Assembly: GCA_032158295.1 (NCBI GenBank) | Contig: CM063244.1 | Coordinates: forward strand, 10,506,376-10,570,375 | Source of the DNA: Pycnopodia helianthoides | Taxonomy: Eukaryota; Echinodermata; Asteroidea; Forcipulatida; Asteriidae | DNA: 64,000 nucleotides | Direction of reading: 5' to 3' | Shown: positions 1 to 11,429 of the stretch, one piece after another | Layout of the letters: every line of letters starts with the position of its first letter | Numbering within the stretch: the stretch's first letter is position 1 | Position numbers and translations under genes: made by a program | Notes under the pieces: generated by a model | Database searches by the model: none | Told to the model about the DNA's origin: nothing | Seen by the model: the letters and a program-made list of their open reading frames with translations, nothing else

Positions 1-1660
1 CCATCGCAGATTTGAATTTCGAAACATATAGGTAGAACGAGCAATTTTCACAATAAGTTCAAAATGCCTGGCATTGCTTGTTATACTACCTACCGGTATA
101 TTTTTCAAACCTGTGATGGCCCTATAGCCAATATCTTTCTCATGACATACTCCGACTGTGTGCCAAGTTTGATGCTTGTGTCATCAAAGGCACAATTCGT
201 ACAAAATATGCCTTTAAAACTATAGACCGATCTTTTTAAGCCCGTACGCGCAAGTGCTGCTGGCCGCGCCGCCATTGCTGCGACGCTGGCAGCGCAAGGT
301 TTTGTACAAAAAGACATAGAAAAACCGTCGCTTGTTTAACTTTTAATTTCAATTAAGTGACTTTCTCAACGGTTAACACAATTTCCCTGACAGGACAGCT
401 TTACAAAATTATGTAGAAAATGAATATTTGAAACTTAACAGTAAGTGAATACTGAAATTCTGTCGAAAAAACCTTGCTGATGTAACACGTTTTGTACCAG
501 ACAGTGCAGTTTCCATGTAGTATCACACTAAGACACACCTACTGTCTGCGCCGTTTCCGGATTCAGTGTTTGGTTAGTTGCAAATATTCATGTTTAGTGT
601 TCTATACATCGTTATGTCATGCTGTGAGAGATACACATTAATTCACATAAAAAGTTAAAAAGACAACGGCTTTTCCATGTATGGGTAGTGGATACGAAAC
701 CTTGCGCTGCAAGCGTCCCAGAAATGGCGGCTTGGCGTGCAGCATTTGTGCGCTTGGATTGGTCTATAAGCAAATCGATGTTGGGATTTTAACAAATTAA
801 AGCAAAAACGGCTTTCTATAACACATTATTGGTGCAAATGTAAAAAATTGTGGCTTTAGCTGAGTGGAGTGGAATAACTTCTTTTAAAACAAAGTTAACT
901 CTCTTCCAAAAGTTTGTAACCTCAAGTCTAAATACACACATATTCAACGTCCTTACTTTTCACAATGTGGTTGCACATATCCTTCTATGAAAATAGTCTT
1001 CGACGGGAAAAGTCCAGCAGGAATACATCCACGATATGGAATCTCCTATAGAGCAATAAACATATACAGAGATTGAAAAGTATTGAGAAATGGGTATACA
1101 ATAATCAAAGACCAATACTCGAGCCTTGTGGACGACCCATCGCCCCACCCCTATACGAGCCCACCATTATGATAACTTACCGGATTATCGATGATATCCG
1201 GGATGATATCAGCCATCTTGTCAGCGTTTCTTGGTTGTCAAACAGAAGAAGATAAGCAGCATCAATACCTAGTTTATATCGAATGCAGAAAGTATACGGA
1301 TCCAGTTTATTTGAAAACCCCAAATGAACCAAACTTTGCTGAAATTAGGCCTTGTTCATTGCATTTGAAAAAACTTCTCTTTTTTATATAAGAGGGTTCG
1401 AATTCAACCTTTATGATGCTGAATTATTATGAGAGTGTATAGGCCTACGCGTTTACTATAAAATATCAGCTATAAACGTGAAGTCTTTTGTTTTTATGAC
1501 ATTATGGTGGTTCATTAAAAGTCATTGCTTTTTGGGTCGCTACTATATCTCGATGCAAGCTCTACAAATGTACTTTCTCGTCTCTCTTCCTCTCACATAG
1601 CTTTCGTGTAAAAACACAATTTCTAGACATTAAATATGTGTCTTTTTAAGCTGTTAAAAC
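1..1660. other. intergenic, no gene seen
   Basis: AT-rich sequence with no exon-like open stretch bounded by splice sites. The only structure I see is the fold-back repeat listed separately (about 218-778). Confidence 0.5.
218..778. repeat. fold-back repeat, arms about 218-302 and 696-778
   Basis: The GC-rich stretch at 241-302 reads, on the other strand, nearly the same as 696-757; both contain AACCTTGCGCTGC and an AATGGCGGC-like core. The similarity extends outward into GGTCTATA motifs. A third, weaker relative lies at about 11683-11775. The arms around unrelated AT-rich DNA suggest a non-autonomous fold-back or MITE-type element. No target duplication was found. Confidence 0.55.
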
Positions 1661-2290
1661 AATGATAAACTTACATATGAAGAACTAACGTGCGTCTGCT
1701 AACCACGGGAAATTCCCATAAAGTTCACCCACTCGGGGAAGTTTTCCCGCTTTTTCGGAAAGTACTTTTGCTAAAGCATGTAATGTCGTTCGGCATTGTA
1801 TAGTATATATATTCCTCTTTTAAAAAAATAAACTTCTATTTAATTATCAGACAGCAAAAAAAGGCACTTTTTAATTTAAAAAAGTGCATTTCGACTTGAG
1901 ATATCAGTTTTGTATGGAGGTTATACCACATTAATTTGTAATTTTTTCCTGGGGGTTGCCCTACATTGAATGGCAAGCTCGCACAAATGAATGTCACACG
2001 GTTTATGAAACCATATAAATTAAGCTATCTATCAATGTAACGTGTTTTTTATTTGTGGACAGGAACGAGGGACACTTTTTGCGTCAAATCACAAAGCCCG
2101 TTCGAGAGAGCATAGTGACCTTCATAGTCTGGACTACGCTCAATAAATAGGGGCGATTTTCCACATGTTGGATGCCAACAATGATACATTTTGTTATGCA
2201 CACACTCGCAGGAAGTATGAACCGGGCTTAACACACCACGCAGGGGCTGACACTTATCTAAGTATTATGAACTGGAACACTGATTATCTG

Positions 2291-2333
2291 TACTCTGCTC
2301 GTCTTCAGGAGACTCCTGAAGACGAGCAGAGTA
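2291..2333. repeat. perfect 21-bp inverted repeat
   Basis: TACTCTGCTCGTCTTCAGGAG at 2291-2311 is followed, after one base, by its exact reverse complement at 2313-2333. GAAACGTCGAGACC follows immediately. It lies inside the insertion that splits dispersed repeat copy A and looks like a terminal or junction structure of a mobile element. The family is not identified. Confidence 0.8.
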
Positions 2334-2791
2334 TACTGTTCGAAACGTCGAGACCAAACCGGCTCTTTTCAGAGCCAACACTCCCACAAAAGAGATTTTA
2401 CACATGGTTGTACCCGCAAGTTTACAATTATAGTTACTTCTTACTTTCAACACCATGCAAAGCTTAATGTTATGTAGTCATATTTTTTTTGCAATTTTTT
2501 TAACGAAGTATTAGCATTTTTTGCATGCCCACCACATATTCTGCAAAAAACACCCCTATTAACTAAATGCAGTGATTCAGCCACGTCGAGTGATTTTCGA
2601 GTCGAAGAAAAACACAAAATTACACGATTCAAATAGACTTTCGGACATTAAAACCGCTACATTGTTGAATCAAAATGTTTTTTAAATATACAATTGTTGT
2701 TGGGGCATAAAAAATGATTAATTAAAACAACAAAAAGCTTTGCCAAACGACGTAGTCTGCTTCCGATTGAACGCTGTTTCGTCGCGTGAGA

Positions 2792-2990
2792 ACTATAAGG
2801 TCCTTAACAAACGTGATGGACAAAAGGTCGTTAACAATTTTTTTTTAAAGCCTATAAAACAAAATAATAAAATACAACTATCAGAAATTAATGTTTCCTT
2901 AATAGTTGTATTTTATTATTTTGTTTTATAGGCTTTAAAAAAAATTGTTAACGACCTTTTGTCCATCACGTTTGTTAAGGACCTTATAGT
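2792..2990. repeat. long hairpin, about 90-bp arms
   Basis: Left arm 2792-2881 and right arm 2902-2990 are near-perfect reverse complements. They differ by one base in a T9/A8 run and enclose a loop of about 20 bases. The very low divergence indicates a recent fold-back insertion. It borders dispersed repeat copy A, which resumes right after it. Confidence 0.85.
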
Positions 2991-3700
2991 ACTGAGTAGT
3001 CTTGGTTCCAAGACCATTGGTGTTTGCTCGGTACCAACGTTCGGGTGTATACACTGTGCACGTTTGTAATGAATGAACATAGAGGGCGCTGTGACTAGTG
3101 TTATTTTCCGACTCACCGACATCTGGATCTCACCAAGGTCTTGGACATTTTGCTATTTGGAGGCGTGACCAGACTATGTAAATGACTTGTAATTTATGGA
3201 GTATTGTATCACGTGACTGATTGAAGACGAATTATGCAAACTATTCGCGTGACGACAATATACGCTAAGCCACGCAAAGGTCAATGAGCTCGAGTACATC
3301 ATCATGGCCGCTTCCACAAAACTTAGCGAGGCAGACATACTTTATTTCAAGCTATAAAGAACATGCTTGTTGTAGTCGTTTAGGCTTGAATGTTTTAAAG
3401 AAACAGTCTTAATGCATTTACTGTATTTTATTTATTTTATCCAAAAATAAACAAGTTCAAATTTGTACTTGTTTTACATGTATACAAATGTAGATGGAGC
3501 GGTACATTTTAACTCCAAACTAGCTGAAAAAGTGAGACTTTGAAACTGAGTGTTAACAATTGGCAATTATCAAAAAATAATCTTGGCAAAATCTTGACAT
3601 TGTATTGAACTAGACCCAGTTACTGGGGCGCTGTACTCCTTTTTCGAAATATTTTGACGTTTATCGGTACAACATTTATCGGTTATTAATCCTCTTAACC

Positions 3701-4169
3701 CTGCGTGACACCATCACTCACTTGATGAGAGTCAGTTTTTAATTAAAAAGTTGGTACTCCGCCATTTTTTTTTTACTCCAAAAAATTCCAAGTTCCACAA
3801 CTACACCTAGCCAAATAGCATGCCAATTGTCTTATTGGCAAATGTCTTATTACCATCGGGTATTTTTTTTTTTACTAAAAAAATTCAACAATGACCATAT
3901 CTCCCTAAATTCCCATTGGAGTTGTCAAATGTGCCCTTAAGAGGATTGTGACCTGGAATGACCAGGACATGCTCATGTGTAACGTTCGCAGCATTAGCAA
4001 TTTTGCTTGAATTAATTTTATTCAGTCAAAAGGGTCTATATCTAATGCTTTGGGCGATTAAAAGTGATTGGGTTCTCCACAAAAATGAGTAACACGCTAA
4101 TTTCAAACTGACACTCAAGAAGTTAGCGATGGTGTCCTAGTGAGATTTGTTTGTGATGGTGTCACGCAG
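3701..4169. repeat. TIR-bounded short element (17-bp perfect ends)
   Basis: CTGCGTGACACCATCAC at 3701-3717 is the exact reverse complement of 4153-4169, giving an element of about 470 bp. The interior is AT-rich and has no open frame. No target duplication was recognised. It resembles a MITE. Confidence 0.55.
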
Positions 4170-4179
4170 TAGTTCATAC

Positions 4180-5180
4180 ATGGATACATACATGTAGGCC
4201 CACATGGGCACAAGGGGGTATCATAATTTTACCATGTACAGAACAATCCTAAACTTCAAATTTGTACCTGTAATCGTACATTTAGAGTTTGTTTTTTCAA
4301 AACATGGGCACTCATTGCACACTGTAATCACACAAAACTGAAGTTTGAAATAATTGCACATTTTGAGTCATTATAACATTTTCTGAGAGATAAAATATGG
4401 AAAAGCTGTGTTTTGCAGAAAATATAACTAAAGCTAGGTATAATTTAGTATGCTTATAATTTAGAACAATAATTGATAACCTTTATCTATACATTTGCTG
4501 GATGATCAATGTATTCTCTCGTGTTCTGTCATGAATGTACATTTTGCCTTTTTTAGTCACGACCCTTGTGGGCAGTACCCCAAAGGCATGTACATCCCCT
4601 CCCCCCCCCCCCAAAAAAAGAGTGAGCTACAAGCACCTTGACTAAAGGATATATGCACATGTATCATATGTGTAGAAAGTGCTTATAGGGAGGTGTACAT
4701 GATTGGTAACTGTAGTTCCTCAGATACCAGACAGGCAAATATTAACTGAAAGTTTTGTTGAAAGATGATCATGGAACCAATAATCATGTCAAGTCACGTA
4801 CAATGTAGGATGTGAGTCGTTTCACATTGTTTCTCCTAAACAACAGTGATAATTTGTGGATAATTTTTTTTTAAATCACATGTGTTCCCACTTTTGTTCC
4901 ATTACATGTACACTGCATACAAAAACAACCATATGGAATAGCTAGATTTTGTATAAATAACGAATGCTTTAACTTATCACCAATGGTGTACCATCCCTTT
5001 AATTACAGCGTCTTAAAATGTATTGTTGACTGAGAGTTGTTATTGTTGACTTCATTAATTTTAGCATGTTTGGGACATTAGATTTGGTGTCAGGGATCCA
5101 ATGGTTCTGAGCTTGTTTTGGGGAATGCATACTTGTTGCTGAGGTTTGCAGTACCTTTAGTAAAGTAGGTACATGGAGCT
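4180..5180. other. intergenic, no gene seen
   Basis: AT-rich DNA with a C13/A7 homopolymer junction near 4601-4619. I see no exon, RNA gene or repeat boundary. Confidence 0.4.
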
Positions 5181-5189
5181 CCATTTCTT

Positions 5190-5450
5190 CTAAGTTCTAG
5201 TTGATTTGTGAAACTGAAGTTTGACAATCCGTGGAGTGATGAATCTCGAAAGCAAGACTGTGTTGCCGGTGCACATATTGTTTTTTGTTTCTTCATTTAT
5301 TACATTGAATAAATGCTCCTTTGCACCATTTAGTTTCAGTACTTCTTCTATTACATGCTCCTCGTTATTGTCAGTGATAGCAGAAATTGTTGACAGCCAT
5401 TTTGATGTTACCTTCTTCTTTTCAACTTTGAAGCCATGTCAAAGAATCAC
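5190..5450 (-). CDS. unrecognised protein, candidate last exon (with in-frame TGA)
   Basis: On the minus strand a TTTGTAG acceptor precedes 5450. In the phase carried over from the exon at 6331-6227 the frame reads four codons with TGA at 5441-5439. It then stays open for 82 codons (starting H-G-F-K-V-E-K-K-K, ending K-S-T-R-T) to TAG at 5192-5190. The composition looks coding (SKWLS, HVIEEVLKLNG). The TGA may be a sequencing error, a true stop giving a short protein, or an intronic base if the real acceptor lies a little further in (a weak AG fits phase 0 after V-E-K). I do not recognise the family. Confidence 0.4.
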
Positions 5451-6226
5451 CTACAAATTGAAAAAGAAGTGTTGACTGAGATAAGTTTGAGATTTTGTAC
5501 AGCTTTGGAAATCCTGGGGAATTTTTTTTACAAACAAAATCAAACATGAACCAAACATACCCCCTGAAATGTTTTCATACAAGAACCAATGACTTGACAA
5601 ACCACTGGTCCTTATCACAACCATCCTAAAAAATCATTAGAAATTTTACCTGCACTGGTTTACTTTACAGTACATGTGTACAGAAACACTTCAATTCTTA
5701 TTTTGGTAAATAATTGTTACCCTTTATAACAATAATGCATGTTTGTTGACTTCATGAATGATCACAATGCTTACAAAGCAGCTCAAAGCACTTTCTTATA
5801 AATTAAGAGCTTATCTTGACACAATGAAAATTGAACTGTTTTTTTTTTATCCTCATTTTTAAATGCAAAGTTTCCCAATACATATTAGCCTATAACTTGG
5901 CCTAAGTTCAACCACTGCATTTTAATTAATCCCACTGGGGCTACCACCAACAAATGTTAACAATTTGTACAGAATTAGTTAAATGGAAATGCAATGTACA
6001 TGTCTTAATTGTATTGCAGCATTTCTTGTATTCATATTGGGTGGCCACAACTTTTCATAGGACCATTCATGGGCATTTTGTGCACATCAAAGCCTTACAA
6101 ACATGTTTACCTTTTAACTACAAGTTAAGGTTTAACATTTGTTTGGCCTTTACACCAATAATAGGGCACATTGCAATTAGTTGGTAGTTTATTGCCAAGC
6201 CAAGTTTACTTCTAATCTTATCTTAC

Positions 6227-6331
6227 CTCAATGTCTGGAGTCGAAGATGTGTACACAAGCTTCTTCATGCTGCTTGCTCTTGGGGACTGCTGGGGTTGTT
6301 TATTCTCCTGCAGAACTCTTTTTCTCTGAGG
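6227..6331 (-). CDS. unrecognised protein, internal exon
   Basis: This 105-bp phase 0-0 exon has a good acceptor (ATGTTGCAG) and a good donor (GAG|GTAAGA). It encodes 35 residues starting P-Q-R-K-R-V-L-Q-E-N-K and including Q-Q-S-P-R-A-S-S and S-S-T-P-D. The composition is basic and Ser/Pro-rich, like a disordered, phosphorylatable nuclear protein. Acceptor, donor and frame agree with the exons on either side. Function unknown; I considered cell-cycle or chromatin proteins but cannot assign one. Confidence 0.6.
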
Positions 6332-6838
6332 CTGCAACATGGAAATTAACTATGATTTAAAAAAAACTTGACCCAAAGAAAATAGGTGCTATTCCTATGT
6401 ATTTGTGGAAATAAAGTTTTGTTGGCATAGGTTTTCTTCACTTCCCTTTAGTTGAAAATGGTGGCTTGCCTTTTCCAAATCAGCAGTACAGGTACAATCA
6501 TTATAGTTGATATCAATTATAATGCATCTATCTAGGGCTAAAAAAAAAAGGCAGAATGCATCACTATTTTGAAAACATGCACATGTGAATGGACCCTTGA
6601 CTGTGCTGGTTTGGCAAATAATGCACCTGGATATTATTAATATAAAAGAATGAAGATGAAATGGAAAGAGTTGTTGTGATGGTGGGGCCCTGCTTTTACT
6701 AAATTACATATTACTATTAGTACTAGTTTTAATTTTTAAACATAAACAAATTAATCAATAGTGCATCGGCCCAGTTTGTTCATTTTAATTTTACTCAAAT
6801 TTTCACTTGGGCTATGATCATGACACTTCAATTCTCAC

Positions 6839-6973
6839 CTTAACAGACGGTGTACCAGGGCTCGATTCTGCTGTCCTTTTCTGCGACAGTCTCTTGTTGG
6901 TGAAGAATCTGGGGTTGTCACAGTCGCCAATACCTCCTCTGGACTTCTTCGCTGGTTTGTCGATGCGACTTAA
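6839..6973 (-). CDS. unrecognised protein, upstream exon
   Basis: The frame is open from L-S-R-I-D-K-P-A-K-K-S-R to S-S-P-G-T-P-S-V-K, then a GTGAGA donor, ending in phase 0 and so joining the exon at 6331. It includes D-C-D-N-P-R-F-F-T-N-K-R-L-S-Q-K-R, basic and Ser/Thr-Pro-rich. The 5' boundary is uncertain: the frame has a TGA just upstream, and the only nearby acceptor (CTGAAAG) is weak. No start codon is in frame, so at least one earlier exon is needed. Confidence 0.5.
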
Positions 6974-7489
6974 CTTTCAGAACTTGGCGTTGGCAAATGT
7001 TGCATACATATGTACTTTGATTTCAGTTGGTTTATGTCCAGTTTTGTAATAAGTGAAATTTCATCTGCTACATTCACTGGTTGATGGATTAGTTTTCACA
7101 GAGCAATTGAGAGACATACTTACAGGTAATTAATTATGTACCGCACAATAAGCACGACCGCACACTGGAAGTGGCCATTTTAACGTCAGCACGATCGCCG
7201 CACTGCCGAGTCGATTGTCATCGGCAGGCAGCAGGCAGCAGGTAGCACGACCTGCCCGGGCCGAAAGTTCACGCTCGCAATATCTCCATTGTACAGTGTT
7301 ATATAATCGTCGCATGTCCAGTGCAGCTAGCTTTATTGAACTTGTACCACATATACATTACACATGCACAGAGCTCAACATTGATGAATTATTCATAACC
7401 AAAGTAAAACAAGATCACTGATTGGCTCCCCCGAAAAGTCGGGGGAGATTTCCAAAAAAACAAAGAAAAAGTTAAGACCCGTCGTTGCA

Positions 7490-8215
7490 AATGTCCAAGA
7501 CCTTGGTGAGATCCAGGGAACAAAATTACAAAGCGCCCTCTATGTTTATTCATTACAAACGTGCACAGTGTATACACCCGAACGTTGGCACTGATTGTGT
7601 GTACCAAGCAAACACCAATGGTCTTGGAACCAAGACTAAGTACTGAGCCGACGGTTTGTGCTTCGCGCGGTTTGATAAGGTCTAGCTTCCGGCCACATAA
7701 CCGATTAGCCATATAGCTCGTAGTCCAGACTATGGAGGGCAAGCTTTCCCAAACGGACTTGTGATTTGACACAAAAAGTGCCCCTTTTTCCAGTCCACCA
7801 ATCACAAAACATGTTACATGGATGGAAAGCCTATTTTATCTAGTTTCATAAACCGTGCGACTTCTGGTGGTGGGAGCTTGCTAGCGATATTGCCATTCAA
7901 TTTAGTGGGACGACCCCCGCAAAAAATGACAAAATGTGGTGTGACCTCCATAGGAAACTGATTATTTTAGCCAAAATGCATTTTTTTCAATCAAAAAGTG
8001 CCCCTCTTTGCTGGCTCTTAATTAAATCAAAAGTGTATTGTTTCGAAAGAGGAATATATATACTATACGATGCCGAGCGACTTTGTAAGTTTAACAAAAG
8101 CACTTTTCTAAAACTGAGGAAAACGTCTCCCGAGTGTGTGAATTTGAAGGGAATTTCCCGTGTTGAACGGGTCGCCGTGAAAAGACGTTGAGCAGATGCA
8201 CGCTAGTTCTTCATA
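7490..8215 (-). repeat. dispersed repeat, copy B (uninterrupted)
   Basis: This is the inverted, continuous relative of the interrupted copy at 1683-3165. The 138-codon open frame on the minus strand (7389-7805) falls inside it. It has no recognisable domain and the matching frame in copy A is broken, so I treat it as repeat sequence rather than a gene. Confidence 0.7.
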
Positions 8216-8337
8216 TGTTGATTCGGTTGTAATTGTAACTTATCAGTAGAGGGACTCAAGAATCACTACAACTTAATTAAATTCAGCAATTAATCAAACG
8301 GACGTCGGGACTGATTACACATGAGGTACAGCTACTC

Positions 8338-8700
8338 ACCCGTAGCTTTCACGGACTATCAACAGAAGCAGCAACAAGCGCTCAGAGCGTGTCTCCTCCA
8401 AGTTAACCAACACAGAGAGTGTCCGAGAGCGAAGAGCCCCGCAAGCGCAAGTGCGACGCGCTTAAGTACCCACGCGGTGCACCAGCCGCGCCTGTTAGTG
8501 CACGGACCGCAGCCCGCACACCAGCGCCCAGCAAAGGGGAAAAACCACGCAGCACGCAACCAATATTTCGTTAAAATGGTAGTTGTTTTCTCGGAATTAA
8601 CGTAAAATAGACACAATCGGCGACTCCAAGCAGCGGTGGTCACGTGACGTATAGTGGGTACAGAATCATAACAAAGCATCGCGCGACATGTGCGCAGTGT
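8338..8700 (-). promoter_or_regulatory. CpG-rich possible promoter or 5' exon
   Basis: This stretch is much richer in C, G and CpG than its surroundings. On the minus strand it reaches a consensus donor (CTACGG|GTGAGTAG) at about 8338. It could be the noncoding first exon and promoter of the minus-strand gene whose exons begin near 6973. That link is inference; no transcript evidence is available. Confidence 0.35.
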
Positions 8701-9846
8701 TTAAGCACGGGGGATTGTCGTAGTTTTCCGACAGCATAGCTGAACAGCAAGGTACATGTATGATCCTTCTTCCATCTGATAAATGGAATGGATTAAACTC
8801 AGATGTTTTCCATTTTCTTTTTTATGTTGACATAGATCTGATAAATGGAATGGATTAAACACAGAAATCAGATTGTTTTTCCATTTTCTTTTCTGTGTTG
8901 ACAAAGATCTGATAAATGGAATGGATTAAACATAAAAATTGTTCAATTTACTTAACAAACCGTTCCATTATTCTTCACCAAACATAATTTTTCATGAGGG
9001 TACATGTATACATGTTATTGTGTACTTATTTAAATAAAAACCGTAAGAGGTTAGGCTTCCTCAATAAAACACAAGTGGCTTAACATACTGTCACCGGCAA
9101 AATATTCTTTCATGTAAGTTCTAAATCCTCTTTCCCCATCCCACACACCAACCCCCATTTCAAGTTCTGTGAGGTTACATGCAAACATCAAAGAAAAGGT
9201 ATGTTTTAACCATCGCTTCTTGACTTTTCAAATGACAGACCATTGTCTCCCACCAAATCAGGCATCATGTATCAGGGTATACAATGTAAACAAACCAAGC
9301 GCGGTGTGTATGTTATGTCCAGAAAAACATGGCGTTATCCAAGTGCCACTGCTCAGTGTAAGGGTTGCATTTGTTGGTTGCAACACGGTTTTTAACTTTT
9401 CTAAGTCCATCGGAAGTGTGCCCAGTTTCAATTTCCAAACGTTGTCTGAATGGTTAGGTAAAGCTAAAAAAAACAGTGGCTCAGAATCCTGCAAGTTTTT
9501 CAAGGAGAGGATATACACGATGTGATGTTGCTCCAGCGACTCCAACACTGGAGCAACATGCACATCGTGTACATACCTCTCGATTTGAAAAATTCCAGGA
9601 TTTTGTGCCACTGTTTTTAGGAGCTTTGCCAAACAATTCCGACAAAGTTTGGCCGTTGACACTGGGCACACTTCCGATGGATTTAGAATAGTTGAAATCG
9701 TGTTGTAACCAACAAATGCAACAAGAATCATGACCCTTACAACAGTGGCACTCGGCTGACGCCATGTTGTTGCCATACACCGCACTTGGTTTGTTTACAT
9801 TGTATACCCACTATAGGTCACGTGACGCCGGTCGCCGATTGTGTCT
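8608..9846. repeat. nested fold-back element
   Basis: The outer arms 8608-8662 and 9801-9846 share GACACAATCGGCGAC and GTCACGTGAC in inverted orientation. An inner imperfect palindrome spans about 9276-9812 with arms of about 265 bp, centred near 9540, where TGGAGCAACAT meets its complement. Because the arms mirror each other, open frames appear on both strands (9169-9525 plus, 9258-9785 minus) that encode related peptides. These are arm symmetry, not genes. Confidence 0.7.
8772..8938 (+). repeat. tandem repeat, about 65-70-bp unit, 2.5 copies
   Basis: GATAAATGGAATGGATTAAA recurs three times, each of the first two followed by TTTTCCATTTTCTTTT and a TGTTGACA-like segment. Confidence 0.75.
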
Positions 9847-9884
9847 ATTGCGGAGCTTTTAAAGGGGATATAGGTTTTTTCGGG

Positions 9885-9985
9885 ACAAAATCTTCGTTCG
9901 AACGAAAAAAATCTTCGTTAGAACGAAAAACAAATCTTCGTTTGACCGAGAAAAAAAACTTTGTTCGAACGAAGATTTCCAACGA
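9885..9985. repeat. cluster of CTTCGTTNGAACGAA motifs
   Basis: Four near-palindromic motifs (TTCGTTCGAACGAA type) are spaced 15-30 bp apart. A relative (TTCGCTCGAACAAA) occurs near 11790. The cluster looks like the end of a decayed element rather than a binding-site array, but the motif is regular. Confidence 0.45.
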
Positions 9986-10079
9986 AAATAACAACTCACA
10001 ACCTCACAACTCTAAATTTTCAAGAACAAACCAGCTTATTTACCGTCACATGAGCCACCTCCCTCGCTAGAACCTTGGG

Positions 10080-11420
10080 AAGTTTATGAGCTAAAAAAAA
10101 TCTCCATTTCCAAATCACGAGGTACTGATAATTTATCCTTAAGGAATTCGCTTATGAGCTGAGTATTCCTGTCACTGATATCACTTCGTTATCCCAGGGC
10201 ATTATTCCAGTTCAGTGGACACAAGCGAACATTGTTCCCATTCCTAAGCAATATCCGACGACATTTGATAAACTTAGGCCTATCTCCTTAACCCTATATT
10301 ATTAACCAAAATAGCTAAAAATTCATCTGTAAAATGGTTATATGGAGACAATTCAACCCAAGATTGATAAAAGACAACTTGGTAACTAGAAAGGATTATC
10401 CACCACCCATTGCCTTGTAGAAGTTTAGTATAACTTGTGCTAGTACTTGGTGGACATGGTTAATCATGTAATAGCTATCAAAAACCTTTGGAATTGGGTG
10501 TGTCTCCAGCTATTGTACATTGGATTGCTAATTTTTTAACTGGTCGCCAAAAAAGGGTCAAGTATAAACATACCTTTTCTGACTGGCAAACCCTCTCAGA
10601 TGGCGTTTTACAGGTTACCAAATTGGGTCCGGTGATTTTTCTTGCTTGTATTAATAGTTCTGCAGATCGTGTTCATAGCAAATGCTGGAAGTATGTGGAC
10701 GATCTTACACTAGTGAAACTAGGCACATCAATGTTGTTAGCGAGATTCGGGATAAATATTAAACAATCTGAATGAGTGGGCTGTAAAAAAAATCACTTTC
10801 ATTGAACCCCTCGAAATGTCAAATTATGCAAATCTACTTAGGCAGGGAGGGAACCCCTGTTGCTCAATTTTATATACAAGATACCCAACTTCAACATGTT
10901 CATAGTGTTAAATTATTAGTTGTCACCTTCTAACATAATTTGAAATGGGATATGCACATTGTAAACATAGTTAAGAAAGCCAATGGGGAAACTTTTCATA
11001 TTGAGGGCTAAAAAAGAATGGTCTCTAATGATGAACTAGTCTGTGTATAGAGGTTATATCAGACCCATTGTTGAATATGCAGCTCCCTTATGGCATTCAG
11101 GTATTTCTCTCACTCTTTCTATTCCAATTAGAATTCATCCAAAAAAGAACACTTCGCATTCAGCTTAGGCAATAAATATACTCATTATGACCAAGCATTA
11201 ACTACTTTGAGTCTGGAACCACTACATATTAGGAGAATCACGCTTTGCACTACTTTGCAATACAATCATACAACTCAAATAAATTTAGTAAATGGTTTGT
11301 CAAATCCAAAAGCTCTACTCTATGAATCTTAGATCCAAAAGAACTCTTCATGAAGTTCCACGTAAAACTGCTCTTCTTAGTAGCAGTCCAGTTCCCTTCT
11401 TGAACAAACTTGTCAATAAC
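10080..11420 (+). pseudogene. decayed non-LTR retrotransposon (LINE) reverse transcriptase
   Basis: Fragments in several plus-strand frames follow the order of a LINE reverse transcriptase. A W-T-Q-A-N-I-V-P-I-P-K block leads into L-R-P-I-S-L-T at about 10200-10290. An L-G-P-V-I-F-L motif lies near 10625, the catalytic Y-V-D-D box near 10691-10702, and the C-terminal G-Y-I-R-P-I-V-E-Y-A-A-P-L-W-H block near 11045-11100. Stops and frame changes separate them, so the element is dead. The clade (CR1- or jockey-like) is inferred. The longest intact piece is 10488-10775. Confidence 0.8.
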
Positions 11421-11429
11421 TCTTTCGGT

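Larger units (their letters stand above)
1683..3165 (+). repeat. dispersed repeat, copy A (interrupted)
   Basis: Positions 1683-2148 and 2991-3165 match, in inverted orientation and the same order, the continuous segment 7490-8215. Shared landmarks are ACACGGTTTATGAAAC, TCTGGACTACG, GTCTTGGTTCCAAGACC and TACACTGTGCACGTTTGTAA. Between the two matching parts copy A carries about 840 bp absent from copy B, including two strong hairpins. So copy A looks like an older element split by later insertions. Confidence 0.7.

Noticed and set aside
7389..7805. 138-codon minus-strand frame
   Set aside because: It lies in a dispersed repeat whose other copy (1683-3165) has no matching open frame.
9258..9785. 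175-codon minus-strand frame and its plus-strand counterpart
   Set aside because: Both arise from the arms of one palindrome and encode related peptides without a known domain.
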